Position numbers and translations under genes: made by a program. A stretch of DNA of 64,000 nt, taken from positions 3,354,643 through 3,418,642 of the forward strand of contig OZ025868.1 in assembly GCA_964019415.1 (NCBI GenBank). Direction: 5' to 3'. Below the pieces are notes generated by a model. The model searched no databases, had not been told where the DNA came from, and saw only the letters and a program-made list of their open reading frames with translations. Positions 37,000 through 49,739 of this stretch are shown here, piece after piece. Numbering within the stretch: position 1 is the stretch's first letter; every line of letters begins with the position of its first letter. Source of the stretch: Ianthella basta (lineage: Eukaryota; Porifera; Demospongiae; Verongiida; Ianthellidae).

Positions 37000-37430
37000 C
37001 ACAAAACACAATACAAAACAATACTTCAAAACAGCTGACTCAGCAAACCAACACATCATACTCATGCAGCTCTTTGTCAATTAGAACATGAAAGCTCACT
37101 ACTATAATGTTGCACAGCAACAATATTGCAGTCATGCTCTACTGGAACAAGATGCCCCCTCTCCCCCCCCTTCTTGTAGTAGATGGTGCTTTCTGCCATA
37201 GCATGCATGCCCATAGTTCCCTACTCAGTACATGCCATAGAAATCACAACAAGGTATGGACTCTGCATTCATTATTAGCCACAGCTGGGGATGTGCTCAA
37301 GTGGAGTATGAAGGCTGCACTTTGCTGACAATGCATCTTCCATGAGGCTCGATCATCTGTGCATGCTTTGACAAGATTTGACCTATACCACCTACTGACC
37401 GCAGTGTGTGTGTGTGTGCGTGTGTCTCCA
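37000..37430. repeat. Dispersed repeat, copy of 12780-13164
   Basis: Same text around the acacatcat/gcagctctttgtc region to 'gacctataccacctactgacc' and a short TG tract. Non-coding. Confidence 0.65.
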
Positions 37431-38345
37431 GGGATGCAGTGTTAGGTTTGTTGCTACTAGACTGTTACAGCAAGAAGGTGACACTTCTGGCAGGGCTTTC
37501 CTACCTGCTTCTGTGGTGAACAGCATCATGGTTACTCATGGATGTATCTCAAAGATGAAACTCAAGGGGCTATTCACCAGCAGCGTATCAGAAAGTGATG
37601 AATCTAATTGGCTGCAACATCTCCAATCTCTCCAAGTCCAAGGAGAATGCTTCAGGCTGGAAGTGGATACATTTGACATTTGGTCCACTGCAGTCATGCA
37701 ATTCTGTCCCTGATGCCATTATGAAGTTCTCCTTAAATGCACTTCTAGATACTTTGCCTCATAGACATAATCTGTCCAAATGGGGTAAGTCACAGACGTC
37801 AGCATGCCCTTTGTGCTCTGAAAATCAATTGCTGATTCATGTCCTTAACAGTTGCAGTGTTGCCCTTCAGCAGAGGCGTTTTGATCAACGACACGACGCA
37901 GTGTTGAAGATCATAGCTGACTTCATTCGTTCACACATGCCCCACGGCTTTTGCGTTACAGCTGATCTACCTTCTGAGGAATACATCAGACCTCAGTTTC
38001 TGGTATCAGACCTTCGACCTGACATCATCATGTGGTCTACAGCATCTCACAAAGCCTATTTACTTGAGCTGACAGTTTGACACTAACTTCTCAGCAGCAG
38101 CTGAGCAAAAGACCACCGAGTACTTTGAGCTAGTGGACGTAATCACATCCACTACACCCTACAAGTGCAGTCTGTACACACTGCAAGTTGGCTCACGGCA
38201 GATCATTGATCAGGATAGCTTCAACCCCATTCGATCAGTTCTACAGTGCAAACGCAAAGATTTCAACAGCCTCCTACTATTGCTATCTATAACTGCCATG
38301 ACAGAGTCTTTCAAGGTCTGGTCAAGACGCAACAGCTGTGACTAG
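37431..38345 (+). mobile_element. LINE 3' remnant with CCHC knuckle and restriction-like endonuclease
   Basis: Successive frames read GDTSGRAFLPASVVNSIM; then DAIMKFSLNALLDTLPHRHN and CPLCSENQLLIHVLNSC (C-x2-C-x7-H-x4-C); then LRPDIIMWSTASHKAYLLEL followed, one frame over, by DTNFSAAAEQKTTEYFELV and LYTLQVGSRQ. The PD...E-L-T pattern after the knuckle is the nuclease typical of RLE-type LINEs. Frameshifts near 37700 and 38080 separate the pieces. 5'-truncated; a short TG tract abuts its left edge. Confidence 0.75.
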
Positions 38346-38527
38346 TTTAGTTCCGTAGCTGACTATCGTTTTCTGTAGTTCCTTATGCACTCTGAGTCCA
38401 CACATGCATAAATCTTTGAGTCAGTTTTCCCATGTGCCATGGCATCGACAACTACTGTATGTAGACATGTCTGACTATGTGATTCCTTTGGTTTTTGTAC
38501 TCTTGTTGAGTAATAATCAAAATGCAA

Positions 38528-38528
<1 letters not shown>

Positions 38529-38586
<58 letters not shown>

Positions 38587-38600
38587 GTGTGTGTGTGCAC
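38529..38600. repeat. (TG)n before an SRPRA last-exon stub
   Basis: About 70 bp TG, followed by the standard SRPRA intron 6 tail. Confidence 0.95.
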
Positions 38601-38693
38601 ATGTATGTGCATTTGTCTGTGATTGTGACTGCTTCATGTGTGTGTACATATGTGTCTACCTATGTCTGTACATGTGTGAACCCATACATACAG

Positions 38694-38710
38694 GTGGGAG
38701 ATGCCATATA
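38694..38710 (+). pseudogene. SRPRA last-exon stub (17 bp) with acceptor
   Basis: 'acatacag' then gtgggagatgccatata, after which homology stops at 'ttggcgc'. It marks a deleted SRPRA 3' end in front of CC3. Confidence 0.6.
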
Positions 38711-39305
38711 TTGGCGCATAAAAGGACTCCCTGGTAACCTAGCCACTTGCTTGAAGTGTAATAATGACTATAAGCTAGTAAAAATAACGCTTGAATGAGA
38801 ACTCTGATGATAACTGTTCTACGGGGCAGCCATCTTAATATGACGTTTGCATATTATTTCAATTTCTTCAACCATTCGTTTGTTAAGCGCATATCCTTTA
38901 TATATTAGGCGCATATTTTCTGCCTGCCAGAGCTGTAAGTGCATGCGCTTAACAACGAATCATTACGGTATTGCAAAGAAGTTCATAATACATGTACACA
39001 GTCAATGTTCTACTTAGTCCTTAAGCTAAAGACATGCAATCAAACAGATAACCATAGTGTCTGTTAATGCAGTGATTAAATTACATGTACATACTAACAT
39101 AACTGATATACAGATGTTACAGGCATGCAATAAAAACAACCATAATATAAAGTTTTACAATCATTTGTAGACACGTACAGCTTTCTAAAATTCTCCTTAA
39201 TCTATTTGCTAGCTATGTATATGTAAGGTTAGACGTTTCAGCCTTATCACTGCTCTATGTGGTCCCAGCCTCTGGGGGTTCATTGTCAGCCTGATTTCTC
39301 ATGAA
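38711..39305. other. Intergenic region before CC3
   Basis: No gene. From about 39000 it resembles 47220-47495 (3' flank of CC4). Confidence 0.5.
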
Positions 39306-42300
39306 CTATTTCCATGGCCACAGACGACTAAACAGAGTAGCCTTTTTGCCTTTCTGATCAGTCCTTTGGTTGTTAGGATGACCATTGTGGTCATTCGAGG
39401 GTCCGATTGCATGAAGTTTTTCTTCCATCAGCTGCAGCTGCCCCCTCATCTGCCGAAATGCATGTTCAACATCATCAACTCTCTCATTTACACCCCTGGT
39501 TCCATTTTCAGCTTGATCCCGCACGTTTGCAACCTCCTTTGCAACACTGTCAACTTGCGCATTGATCTGCCTATGAATACTTTCAACTTGTTTCTCCACC
39601 CTCACATTCCGTTTCTTCACCTCCGTCATGTCATGTGCAGAAGTGGCAGCCCCTCTCTTCAGACTCTCAACATCACCCTCAACACGGTCAAATCGCTTTT
39701 TCACCGCACCCTCAAGTGTGCCAACCTCTGTCTTCACATTCCCAACTTCAGCCTCAACACTGTCAACTTGCGCATTGATCTGCCTACGATTATCTTCAAC
39801 TTGTGTCTCCACCCTCACATTCCGTTTCTTCACCTCCGTCATGTCATGTGCAGAAGTGGCAGCCCCTCTCTTCAGACTCTCAACATCACCCTCAACACGG
39901 TCAAATCGCTTTTTCACCGCACCCTCAAGTGTGCTGACCTCTGTCCTCACATTCCCAACATCACCCTCAACACGGCTAATGTAACTTAAATTACTAACAC
40001 CCCTTGCCCTCATCTCATCCATTTCCCTCTCAACATGGCCACACCATGTCTGCAATGCTTCAACATCATTGCCAACTCTGCCCACATGATCACCAACATG
40101 GTCTACTTCTTCAGTAGAAGCCAGTGGCCCTCCAGCACCTTTCAATGTATTCCTGAAACTGGATTGTGCACAAGGAGAGGAGAAGACCAAACACTGGCCA
40201 TTTCCTTATACATCAGAGTACATCCATAAGTTTGTGTGTATGGTCAAACTACTGTTTATAGCATGTGTTGGACTGGCACCATTTCTATTATACTTAGCTA
40301 AGCACAGTTGACTTTCAATCCTGAGGTGCAGGGTTCAATTCCTACTGCAACTACCTGTTTTAATTACCCTATGCGCAGTATGTACAGCAGGGTTAAGCGT
40401 TCGGTCACGTCTGTATATATACATTGATACATTGCAAGTTACAAAATACTATGGTTGAAGCCATATAACTGATTTGGGCCATGGGCATGATTGTGCAATT
40501 CAACCCAAGCTTGATCAGATATATACAGGGAAAATCTAAATACTGACTTTATGTCTGGGCAACAGTGATGGCCTGGTGGAAAAGTGCATGCTTGGTGGGA
40601 TATTAAAGCTAACAAATGTCTCTTTACAAGTATAAACATGTTTTAATTAGGCCTTTGTTCTTGTGTGAGGTGCACTGTGCATATATATTGATTCATGGTA
40701 AAGTTTAGTATTCAAAACAAAGAACCCCCATGCAGTCACGAACTGTGAAGGGCATGAGCAGGTGGTCCATCTGACCCATGTCATGTGCATGATTGCACAA
40801 TTCACCTCAAGCTGGCTGAGATATAGGGGGCAGTCTAATTACAGCATCAATCAGCAACAATTAGCAGTAAGCCTCACCTATGCAGTAGCTTAATTAGCAC
40901 AGTTGACTGACAATCTGTATGGTGCAGGGTTCAATTCCTACTTCACCCATTTCCCCTCTCTTTTTGCGTGACAATTCAACTCCTACTCTTAGTACTTACC
41001 GTATATGTCCATATAGAGGCCGGGCTTAAAAAGAGACCAGGGTTCAAAAAGAAGCCGGGGGTTCGAGCAGCGATTCATTAATAGAGGCAGGGTCCGAATA
41101 GAAGCCGGGTCTGGAATTCACATACTGGCACTCTTCAGCATCTGAGGTGCACTCTTTAGGTACGAACTCAGTGTGACACATAGTGACTTACTGAAGTTCC
41201 CGCTGCAGTAGCGATGTCCAAGTCTGTAGAGAAGCACACCGGGTAGCTAGCTAATTCTTCCTGCAGCTAAAGGTAGCTATGGAGCGAATGTAGCGTAGCC
41301 ACGAATGAAGCTGATGTGAGGGAGATGGGAGTCGCTAGATGAAACCGAAGTACGAGCTTGGCGACTTCTGAGAACTCACACCTTCTCAGCGCATGCAGAT
41401 CGACGGCAGCCATGTATTATTAGAGATTTTATATAGGAAACATGGCCAGGAATCAGTTCATTTTTAAGGTGTGCAAAAATGTTTCCTCCAAAAACAAGGG
41501 CAGACGTAGGGATGGTGCAGTGTGTCTTTGGAGGGCATGGCAAACCAGCTGGCAGAAAAACTGTAGGAACAAGGAGGAGGACCGGTTCATGCAAAGAGGA
41601 GGGCCAGCCTGTCCACGCATAACCTGGATCATTAACATTCGCTGACTTTGAATACATTTGCACCATCCCTACATCTGGCAACATTTTGCCACGCTTCCTG
41701 CTAGTTACTGCGTAACCATTCCGACTATTCAGTTTCCCTTTTACACCTACAGGTACAGCCTTACAATTTGCCCATGCATCTCTCTGCTTTGCTGTGCACT
41801 ATCTTCTCTGTCCACTAGGTGGTCCCTGCAAATTGCTTGCTACTCAATCTACATTGCTGTGCTCTAGAATCTAGGACCTCCTACTCTTCCAATTCTTTAT
41901 GTGTTTCCATGTAAGTATCAGTTGCAGGCTCCATATTCTTTGGGTTCATGATCATCTCTTATGTAGCCATCTTGCTCTGCCATGAGACCCCCAGCAAACC
42001 ACTAAGCTCAACTGCAGTGGCAATACTTACCATAGCTGTTCACTACATTGCTGTCTGCAAACCACCACACCCACTTTCATGCCCACACTGTTTAGCTCTA
42101 GGCCAGCACAAACATTGTACACTTCACTGCCAACGTTTGTAAAATTCAACCTTCATAATATGTATATCCAGGTAGCTAGTGTTGTACAGTATATCAGAAC
42201 ACACCTGTACATATGCATGCACCACTGTGTACCAGATTCTGCAATATTGCTATATAGCTGTACAGCCTTTTATCATCAGCACTTTAGTCACGTACGTGGG

Positions 42301-45133
42301 TGTATGCATGCAGCTTGGTGATGTGTACATGAGACGATGCATAGCTGGAATATAGGCATACAATTTTAGTCGCATGTAGTAGCCTTTTAGCTTGTTATTG
42401 CACACTCATAATTGCATGACAATATGCAGGCGGAGAAAAAGAGGATGGTAGCAAGACCGCAAGCACAGCAAAATGTTGCCAGATTTAGGGATGGTGCAAA
42501 TGTATTCAAAGTCAGCGAATGTTAATGATCTGGGTTTTGCGTGGACAGGCTGGCCCTCCTCTTTGCATGGACCGGCCCTCCTTGTTCCTACGTTTTTTCT
42601 GCCAGCTGGTTTGCCATGCCCTCCAGAGACACACTGCACCATCCCTACATCTGCCCTTGTTTTTGGAGGAAACATTTTTACACACCCTTATTTTTCGACT
42701 TTTTATGGAATGCAAATTTCAGATGGGCAACGGCTGGTCTACTTGAAAGGCTTCCAAACTACGGTGGCAACAAAGAAATCAATGTACCCTGAATGCATGA
42801 CAGGGTGTATAGCACATTGTGGGATGTGCCTGGGTGGGCAACCTAGGGTAAGCTGTGGTGGGTGGGTGCAAGATGCATTACTTCTGTTTGGATAGGCTAT
42901 CATGTTGCAGAGTTAGCTGTAATAAGGCTAGGACGGCAGAACAGAGGGCTAGGGGGCTGTAGCCCCCCAAAACTACTTGCTTCAGGAAATCGTGACGGTA
43001 GGCAAGACTGGCTTGGTCACGGAGTAACTCCCACAATCCCAAACATATTTCGCTGCCACTCTGACTCGCTGTTTGGAGGGATATTGGCTATAGCTAAGTA
43101 TATACCCACACCACAGGCCGTCTCTACATGCATACGAAAGAACTGTACTGTACCTACACCCTTGAATGCAGGATGCTTGTGGAATGGAACCGGAAGTGAC
43201 AGCTAGCTTTGCACTGCCAAACAAACGCGGAAATGGCGGCTGGAAGCAATCGCGCAGTAAGTGAAAATGGCTGCCAAATGGCATGACTGCGAAGAACCTC
43301 TAAAATAGTGCGTGGGTAAATGGTGGCCGAAGCATATCCCGTATGCACCCTGGAACATCTGACTGCATTGTGGAACTAACGATTGAAATGCAACTGAAAG
43401 GATTCGGCAGCTGGAGAACTAACAATGCAGGCCGGTTGCAACCGGTTGCCAATTACGTCATGGGAAAATGGTGACTCATAGCTATGGGCACCGTAGACCG
43501 GAGAATTGTCACAAGGCATACTACGTCGCAGCATTCCCTAACCTACAAAAGGCACTAGCCAGGAAGGGGGCAAGAAGAACTGCGAATGAATTGTTGTCTT
43601 ACTTCTTGTCGTTCGTGAGCTACAGCTGACGGAGAAGAAGAAGAAGATGAAACACGGAAAATGACGACGACGCTTTCTATCCAACGGCGCACTTGCGCTT
43701 GGAAGTAAGGTTAGCTCTGAATACTGTACAGCCTCCCATCTTCATAGACGGTTTCTTTCGCCGGTTCTTACTTCTGTTTAGGAGTAGCGCTACTTTTTAT
43801 TTGTATTACAGCATACAAACAACCACCACCATCCCTACATAGACAGCACTACCGTGCTGTCTGATAGAGGCCAGGCTCAAACAGAAGTCGGGCTCGAATA
43901 GAGGCCGGGTCCAAAACCTCTTGAAAGAAATGGAGGCCTGGGCCTCTATTTGGACATATACGGTAATTCACTTTCTACCCACAATAAACACACAACATAC
44001 AGTCACCAAATACATGTAGAGTGTTCGCGCTAGTTGATGGAAGGAAAACACCACCAGTGCAAGTTGCTATAAGGTCAGGCAGCTGGGCACCAGCATCGAT
44101 CAACGCAAGTTGGAGTGGGATGCAGCAACACTGCAACTTGAACTTGGGCATGAACATGTTTCACAGTTGTGCCCAAGTGCAAGTAGCATGCTGTTTCACT
44201 TGGAATGAGGAATCACATGCATATGTGAAGGGTGAATACCTAAACACCGATGGCAATCCAATCTGTACAGCACTGGAGCTGGCCATCTCCCTAAAACAAC
44301 TTAGCCCTGCGCCGTCTCCATAAAGAACTTATTACTTAAATTAGCATTTAATAGGGTTAACGGGGAGCAAATTCCAGTAAGTTCTATATCAAGATGACCC
44401 AATGCTAACTTGCAACTAGAGCACTCATAGAGTACATACCCCGCACAGGATAGCTATAGCTATCTAGCACTAGCTATAGAAGCAAAAGCGTTAACAAGGA
44501 GATAGGAATGAAAGCATAAAGTGTATATAATGTATGACATGCATGGAACAGTATATATAGTTAATACAGTGCAAGTAACAATAGAATGCAGTGACCTAGC
44601 TATGCCAGGTAGCTATGTCAAGGATAAGCTGTCTAGCTATAGCTAGCTACAGCAGTAGTGTGAGTGGTGTATTTCTATTTGTATGTTGGGCAGAACAGTC
44701 GATGACCAGAAAGCATCACTTAGTCGGCAAATGCTGCGAACACCAGTGGTATTGAATCGATTTGGAGGGTCTGGAGCCAGTTTTCCACCAGTGTCAACCC
44801 TTTCGTGGAGTTTACAAGTAGCGCAGCTGCCTGGATGTTGAGATCTGCCGATAATTGTGTCGACGGCAACGACAATGACGACAGAACCGATCACCTTACC
44901 CCTTGCGCAATCGCACGGGGTACCAACGGTCAAGTTGTTGTACCTAAGTTCTTTATCAACACGGCCTGAGCCTGAGGCTAGCTAAGTGGTTACAGACGGC
45001 CGGAGGTTACGTAAATTATTAGGGAGATGGCCAGAGGCTAATAGCTAGCTACAGAGACGGCCCGAATCTGACATGGCCATGTCCGTACAAAGAGTGCAAA
45101 CAAAACTCACAGATTCTCAGCATAAGAGGCCAT
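39306..45133 (-). CDS. CC3: coiled-coil protein with two 71-residue repeats, 291 aa
   Basis: Exon 1 (45133-45111): ATG in context GCAATGG, encoding MASYAEN plus two bases, GTGAG donor. Exon 2 (40158-39306) follows a pyrimidine-rich ATCCAG acceptor and continues LFRNTLKGAGGPLASTEEV. Total 876 coding bases, no break. Heptad-like throughout; a 71-residue (213-bp) block containing AVKKRFDRVEGDVESLKRG is present twice. The C-terminus carries a His/Asn-rich linker (DHNGHPNNQRTDQKG) and a basic hydrophobic end (ATLFSRLWPWK) shared in form with CC4. The 4.95-kb intron contains a SINE-like pair and the 2.97-kb TIR element. Function unknown; oligomerisation through the coiled coil is inferred. Confidence 0.72.
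40285..40355 (+). repeat. tRNA-like SINE head, copy 1
   Basis: 'tagctaagcacagttgac' (A-box-like) and 'gcagggttcaattcc' (B box GGTTCAATTCC) 30-odd bases apart. It does not fold as a proper cloverleaf, so it is taken as a tRNA-derived repeat. Confidence 0.5.
40880..40950 (+). repeat. tRNA-like SINE head, copy 2
   Basis: 'tagcttaattagcacagttgac' and 'gtgcagggttcaattcc'; about 88% similar to copy 1. The intervening DNA holds a second duplicated block (gcatgattg(t/c)(a/g)caattca at 40486 and 40789). Confidence 0.5.
41474..42690. mobile_element. Nested 1.2-kb unit with ~220-bp inverted arms
   Basis: Arms 41474-41693 and 42470-42690 are reverse complements, each enclosing the short inverted repeat around tgtagggatggtgca. 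The same unit in the other orientation is at 8597-9756. No coding region. Confidence 0.75.
42948..42970. repeat. GC hairpin
   Basis: 'aggggggctgtagcccccc'-type short palindrome within the 2.97-kb element; the surrounding 42900-43560 has no counterpart in the 7908 element. Confidence 0.5.
44390..44930. other. Insertion relative to the CC4 locus
   Basis: Flanks ('cagtaagttc' at left, 'gtacctaagtt' at right) are adjacent near 49270-49315, so about 540 bp is extra here. It ends near the hairpin 'taccccttgcg caat cgcacggggta'. No gene recognised. Confidence 0.5.
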
Positions 45134-45714
45134 TGCCACTGTTGTCAGTTGAGTTGATACAACAGCCGAGTTCCACCGAGGCACCGCAGTACCGGCCCAG
45201 TACCGCCAAGAGACTGTTACGCGATAGCGAACAGCTGTTCACTTGTACCAGCTAGTGGCAGGTGGTGGATCTCTAGATCTGCTGAAACTGAATGCGGTAT
45301 CTTGCCCTGATCAGTTTCTGCAAGCGTAGTAATAATAATTATTGCATCACTCACGATGATTCAGCACGTCACTAATAAATAACGTCATCGCCCCGCGGGG
45401 GACGGGAGTGGATGGGGTCAGTCACAATGAGTCAGCAATACTAATAGTCCATCCGATCCGACCCCGGTGGGGTAGGTATGGGAAATATATCCTCTTGGGA
45501 ATTGTGTGCACACAATATTGCTGAGTGATTGTACATGCCAGACCAACTCAGTCAGAAGCAACTGTATAATACATGTGGGATTTTATGCTCTCTGCATCTC
45601 ATGCTTTTAGCTATGACGCGTGCTGTGGACTCCGGGTTTCCTGCAGATCTTTGCACAGACCACGAGCTCATGTTTATAGCCATAGAAACACCATCCATAT
45701 ATACATAGGCCTAT

Positions 45715-45900
<186 letters not shown>

Positions 45901-45979
45901 TTTGTCTGTGATTGTGACTGTTACATGTGTATGTACATATGTGTCTACCTATAATGTGTACATGTGTGAACCCATTCAG

Positions 45980-46109
45980 GTGGGAGCTGCCATATCAATG
46001 ACATATTTATGCCACAGGCCAGCCCACTGTGTTTGTGGGCACTGGACAGACCTACAATGACTTCAAGAGCCTCAACGTGCAGTCAGTGGTACAGGCACTG
46101 CTCAACTGA
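45980..46109 (+). pseudogene. SRPRA last-exon copy with 4-bp insertion
   Basis: Good acceptor (CATTCAG). 'acatatttatgccacagg' replaces 'acgtatgtcacagg', shifting frame after AISMT. The remainder to the stop is near identical to copy A. Confidence 0.85.
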
Positions 46110-47495
46110 GAGGACAGAGTGATCTACAGTGCAAAATACAAGGTTAAAACCTAGCCTAGTAGTGAACGCTGGTAGTTTAGTTCTTGCAAAGTGCTTATAT
46201 ATATATATTTTTATTTATTATTTTTATATATAGGTTGGAGGTATGCGCGTAACATATATATGTGTGTGTGTGTGTATGTACAACTGAGATACTGCATTAG
46301 GATTGTACTGTAGCTCTGCACAACATAAGGAGGCTTGTGTTTGTTGTATTTGAAGAACATATATATATACTGTATGAGTTATACTGTTAATTCATGGAGG
46401 TACTGTACATCTGTGTGAGCTGATGCATGAGACAATTCAATGTCTCTGTGCTTATGCAGTCAGTGACTACGATTATACTTTCCTGAGATCACATGAGCAT
46501 GCCACACAACACGTGCACATATGTATGAAAGACATACACATGTTATGTAACAGCTGCATGATTCAGCAAGCCATGCAGCACATGCACATCATGCACTCTG
46601 CCATGCAATCTGGAGAGGAGCATCCCTCATGATCACCTGCTGCAGATGTATTTATGAAAACATGCCGTGCATTCCAGCTAGCAGCTGCAGCCTGTCATTA
46701 CACTAGGTCACACTTCCATGGCTGGGTCTGCCTGCTATCATATGCCAGCCTCCACTACTTGACAGTGAAGTAAATCAATGTTTGCACACTTCACTGTCAG
46801 CCCATTGTGTTGTGAGTGTTGCCAGCACAGTACATATGTACGTATGTGTTGATGCTTTAGGGCTGCAACCAGTATGTTGCAGCACAATCATATGCATATC
46901 ATTATTATTAACCCTTTTAAGGCAAGGATCCCTGCAAATGTCTAACTGCTTGTGAAGTGTGTTCTCAGCCAGGTTTCTCCACTGACCATCACACTCTGTC
47001 ATCCTCCTGCAGCTGATTCTTCTCTCAATCAAGTCTTCACTACGCCACCATCTCTGACCCCCCCCCCCCCCCATCACACTATGTACTGTAACTATGCATT
47101 GTTTGTATATGTACGTATATATAATAGAGACAAAGGTGAAGCTATGCAAACATGCCAGGCTAATGCACACAAAATGTATAATCATAGCTGAACGTTGATA
47201 CTGTTTGTAATTATTGCAAACAAAGTTGATTACACGCTGTCGAATTCTTACTCAGTCCTTAAGCAAAAGACTGTCAAACAGATTCACAAAGTGTCTGTCA
47301 ATGCAGTAATTAAATGCACATACTGATACAGATGTTTACAGGAATGCAACAAACACAACCACAAATTAAAATTATGCAATCAATAAGGTGCGTACGTACA
47401 TTACAATGTTGTACAATTCTGCTTAATCTAGTGCTAGCTATACTGTATGTATATATGCATATGTTAGGTTGGGAGTTTTCTGCTGTATCACTGTT
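46110..47495. other. SRPRA 3' flank (old copy) before CC4
   Basis: 46110-47090 aligns patchily with 3115-4360. A run of C lies at 47059-47072. No gene. Confidence 0.6.
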
Positions 47496-49490
47496 CTATA
47501 TGGCCCCAGCCTCTGGGGGTTCATTGTTGGCCGGATTTCCCGTGACTCGTCTCCACAGACCATACAGAGTAGCCTTTATGCCTTTCTGATCAGTGCTTCT
47601 GGTGCTAGGTTGACCATTGTGGTCACGTGAAGGTCTCAATGCATCAAGTATTTCCGTCATCATCTGGCGCTGCTGCTCCATCACCAGCTGAAATGCGTTT
47701 TCAACACCATCAACCCGCTCATGTACCTGCCTGGTTCCATGTTCAGCTTGATCCCTCACGTTTGCAACCTCATTCACAACACAGTCAACTCGTTCATTGA
47801 CCTGCCTATGATTACCTTCAACTTGTGTCTCCACCCTTCCCATACCATTCTCGAGCACAACAAGCCGTCTCTTCACATCCATCATGTCGCTCTCAAGAGT
47901 GGCAGCCCGTCTCTTCAGTTTACCAACTTCACCCTCAACACGGTCAACTCGCTCATTCACTGCACTCTCAAGTGTACCGACCTGTGTCCTCAGATTTCCA
48001 ATGTCACCCTCGACACGGTCAACTCGCTCATTCCCTGCACTCTCAAGTACACCAATCTGTGTCCTCACAGTTCCAATGTCCCCCTCGACACGGCCAATTT
48101 GCTCATTCACTGCACTCTCAAGTCCACCAACTTGCGTCCTCAGAGTTCCGATGTCACCCTCGACACGGTCAATTTGCCCATTCACCACACTCTCAAGTGC
48201 ACTGACCTGCGTCCTCACAGTTCCAACATCACCCTCAACACGGTCAACTCGCTCATTCACTGCACTCTCAAGTGCACCGACCTGCATCCTCACATTCCCA
48301 ATGTCACCCTCAACACGGTCAACTTGCTCATTCCCTGCACTCTCAAGTGCACCAATCTGTGTCCTCACAGTTCCAATGTCACCCTCAACACGGCTAATTT
48401 GCCTATTCACTGCACCCTCAAGTCCACCAACCTGCGCCCTCAGAGTTCCGACGTCACCCTCGACATGGCTAATTTGCTCATTCACTGCACTCTCAAGTCC
48501 ACCAACCTGCACCCTCAGAGTTCCGACATCACCCTCGACACGGTCAACTCGCTCATTCACTGCACCCTCAAGTGCACCGACCCGCATCCTCACATTCCCA
48601 ACGTCCCCCTCAACACGGCTAATGTAACTTAAATTACTAACACCCCTTGCCCTCATCTCATCCATTTCACTCTCAACATGGCCACCCCATGTCTGCAATG
48701 TTGCAACATCATTGCCAACTCTGCCCACATCATCACCAACACGGTCTACTTCTTCAGTAGAAGCCAGTGGCCCTCGAGCACCTTTTAATGTATTCCTGAA
48801 ACTGGATTGTGCACGAGGAGAGGAGAAGACTAAACACCACTTCCTTGTACGTCAGAGTACAATATATTTGTGCGTATGGTCAAACTACTGCCTATAGCAT
48901 GTGTTGGGCTGCATGCATGGCACCATTTCTAGTGAAGGCAAAGCATTGTGGGGTGAGCCCGAGGGAGTGTGGGTAATGAGCAAACTTTGTCTGATCTTGA
49001 AAAACAGGCTGGTAGCCGAATGGTCTTAAATAGTCATTAAATCCAGCGGCACACTCCTAAATTGTCTGTTCCAAGTGCATGCTGTTTCACTTAGAATGAG
49101 GAACCACAGTCATGCATAATTATGTGAAGGGTGAATACCTGAGTACCGATAGCAATCCAATCAGTAGAGCACTGGAGCTGGCCATAAAACAACGTAGTCC
49201 CAGGCCATCTCTATAAAGAACTTAGTACATAAATTAGCATTTATTAGCATTTAATAGGGAAAAATTCAGTAAGTTCAATGTCGTCAATTGTCTATGGTTG
49301 GTGTACCTAAGTTTATCAACACGGCCTGAGGCTACGTAAGTGGTTACGCGGCCGGAGAGTAGGTAAGTTATTATTATAGGGAGTTGGCCAGAGGCTAATA
49401 GCTAGCTGCAGAGACGGCCTGAATCTGACATTGCCATGTCCATACAAAGCGTGCAAACAAAACTCACAGATTCCTAGCATAAGTGGCCAT
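47496..49490 (-). CDS. CC4: coiled-coil protein with ten 25-residue repeats, 442 aa
   Basis: Exon 1 (49490-49468): GCAATGG start, MATYARN plus two bases, GTGAG donor. Exon 2 (48801-47496): LFRNTLKGARGPLASTEEV onward; 1329 coding bases, no break. After residue ~60 come ten units of the type RVEGDVGTLRTQVGALESAV. The period of 25 residues (75 bp) fits two heptads plus a hendecad (7+7+11), which would keep a continuous coiled coil. Then a non-repeat charged helix (KLKRRAATLESDMMDVKRRL), a stretch shared with CC3 (EVANVRDQAE), a DHNGQPSTRSTDQKG linker and a C-terminal NPANNEPPEAGAI. The intron is only 666 bp. Protein family not recognised; the repeats have probably grown by unequal exchange. Confidence 0.75.
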
Positions 49491-49739
49491 TGCCACTGTT
49501 GTCAGTTGAGTTGATCAGGTGAATTCCACCGAAGCAAGGCACCGCAGTACCGGCCCAGTACCTACCGCCAAGAGACTGTTACACGATAGCGAACAGCTGT
49601 TCACTTGCACCAGCTAGTGGCAGGTGGCGGATCTCTGCTGAAACTGATCGAATGCGGTATCTTGCTTTGAGGAGTTTGCGCAGGCGTACGTATAACAACT
49701 TATTGCATCATTTACGATGATTCAGCACGTCACTAATAA

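Larger units (their letters stand above)
40996..43966. mobile_element. 2.97-kb DNA-transposon-like element with perfect 16-bp TIRs
   Basis: Left end TTACCGTATATGTCCA (40996-41011), right end its exact complement (43951-43966). Both ends carry subterminal motifs of the type 'atagaggccgggt' in several copies. Inside are the long inverted-repeat unit 41474-42690 and a block (about 43600-43870) related to 7908-8170. No transposase recognised, so non-autonomous. It lies in the CC3 intron and is absent from the CC4 intron. Confidence 0.75.

Noticed and set aside
40285-40950. Two tRNA genes
   Set aside because: A- and B-box-like motifs are present, but anticodon and acceptor stems do not pair; treated as tRNA-derived repeats.
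44643-44933. 96-codon - strand ORF in the extra 540 bp before CC3 exon 1
   Set aside because: No family recognised and no second copy to test coding; listed only as part of the insertion.
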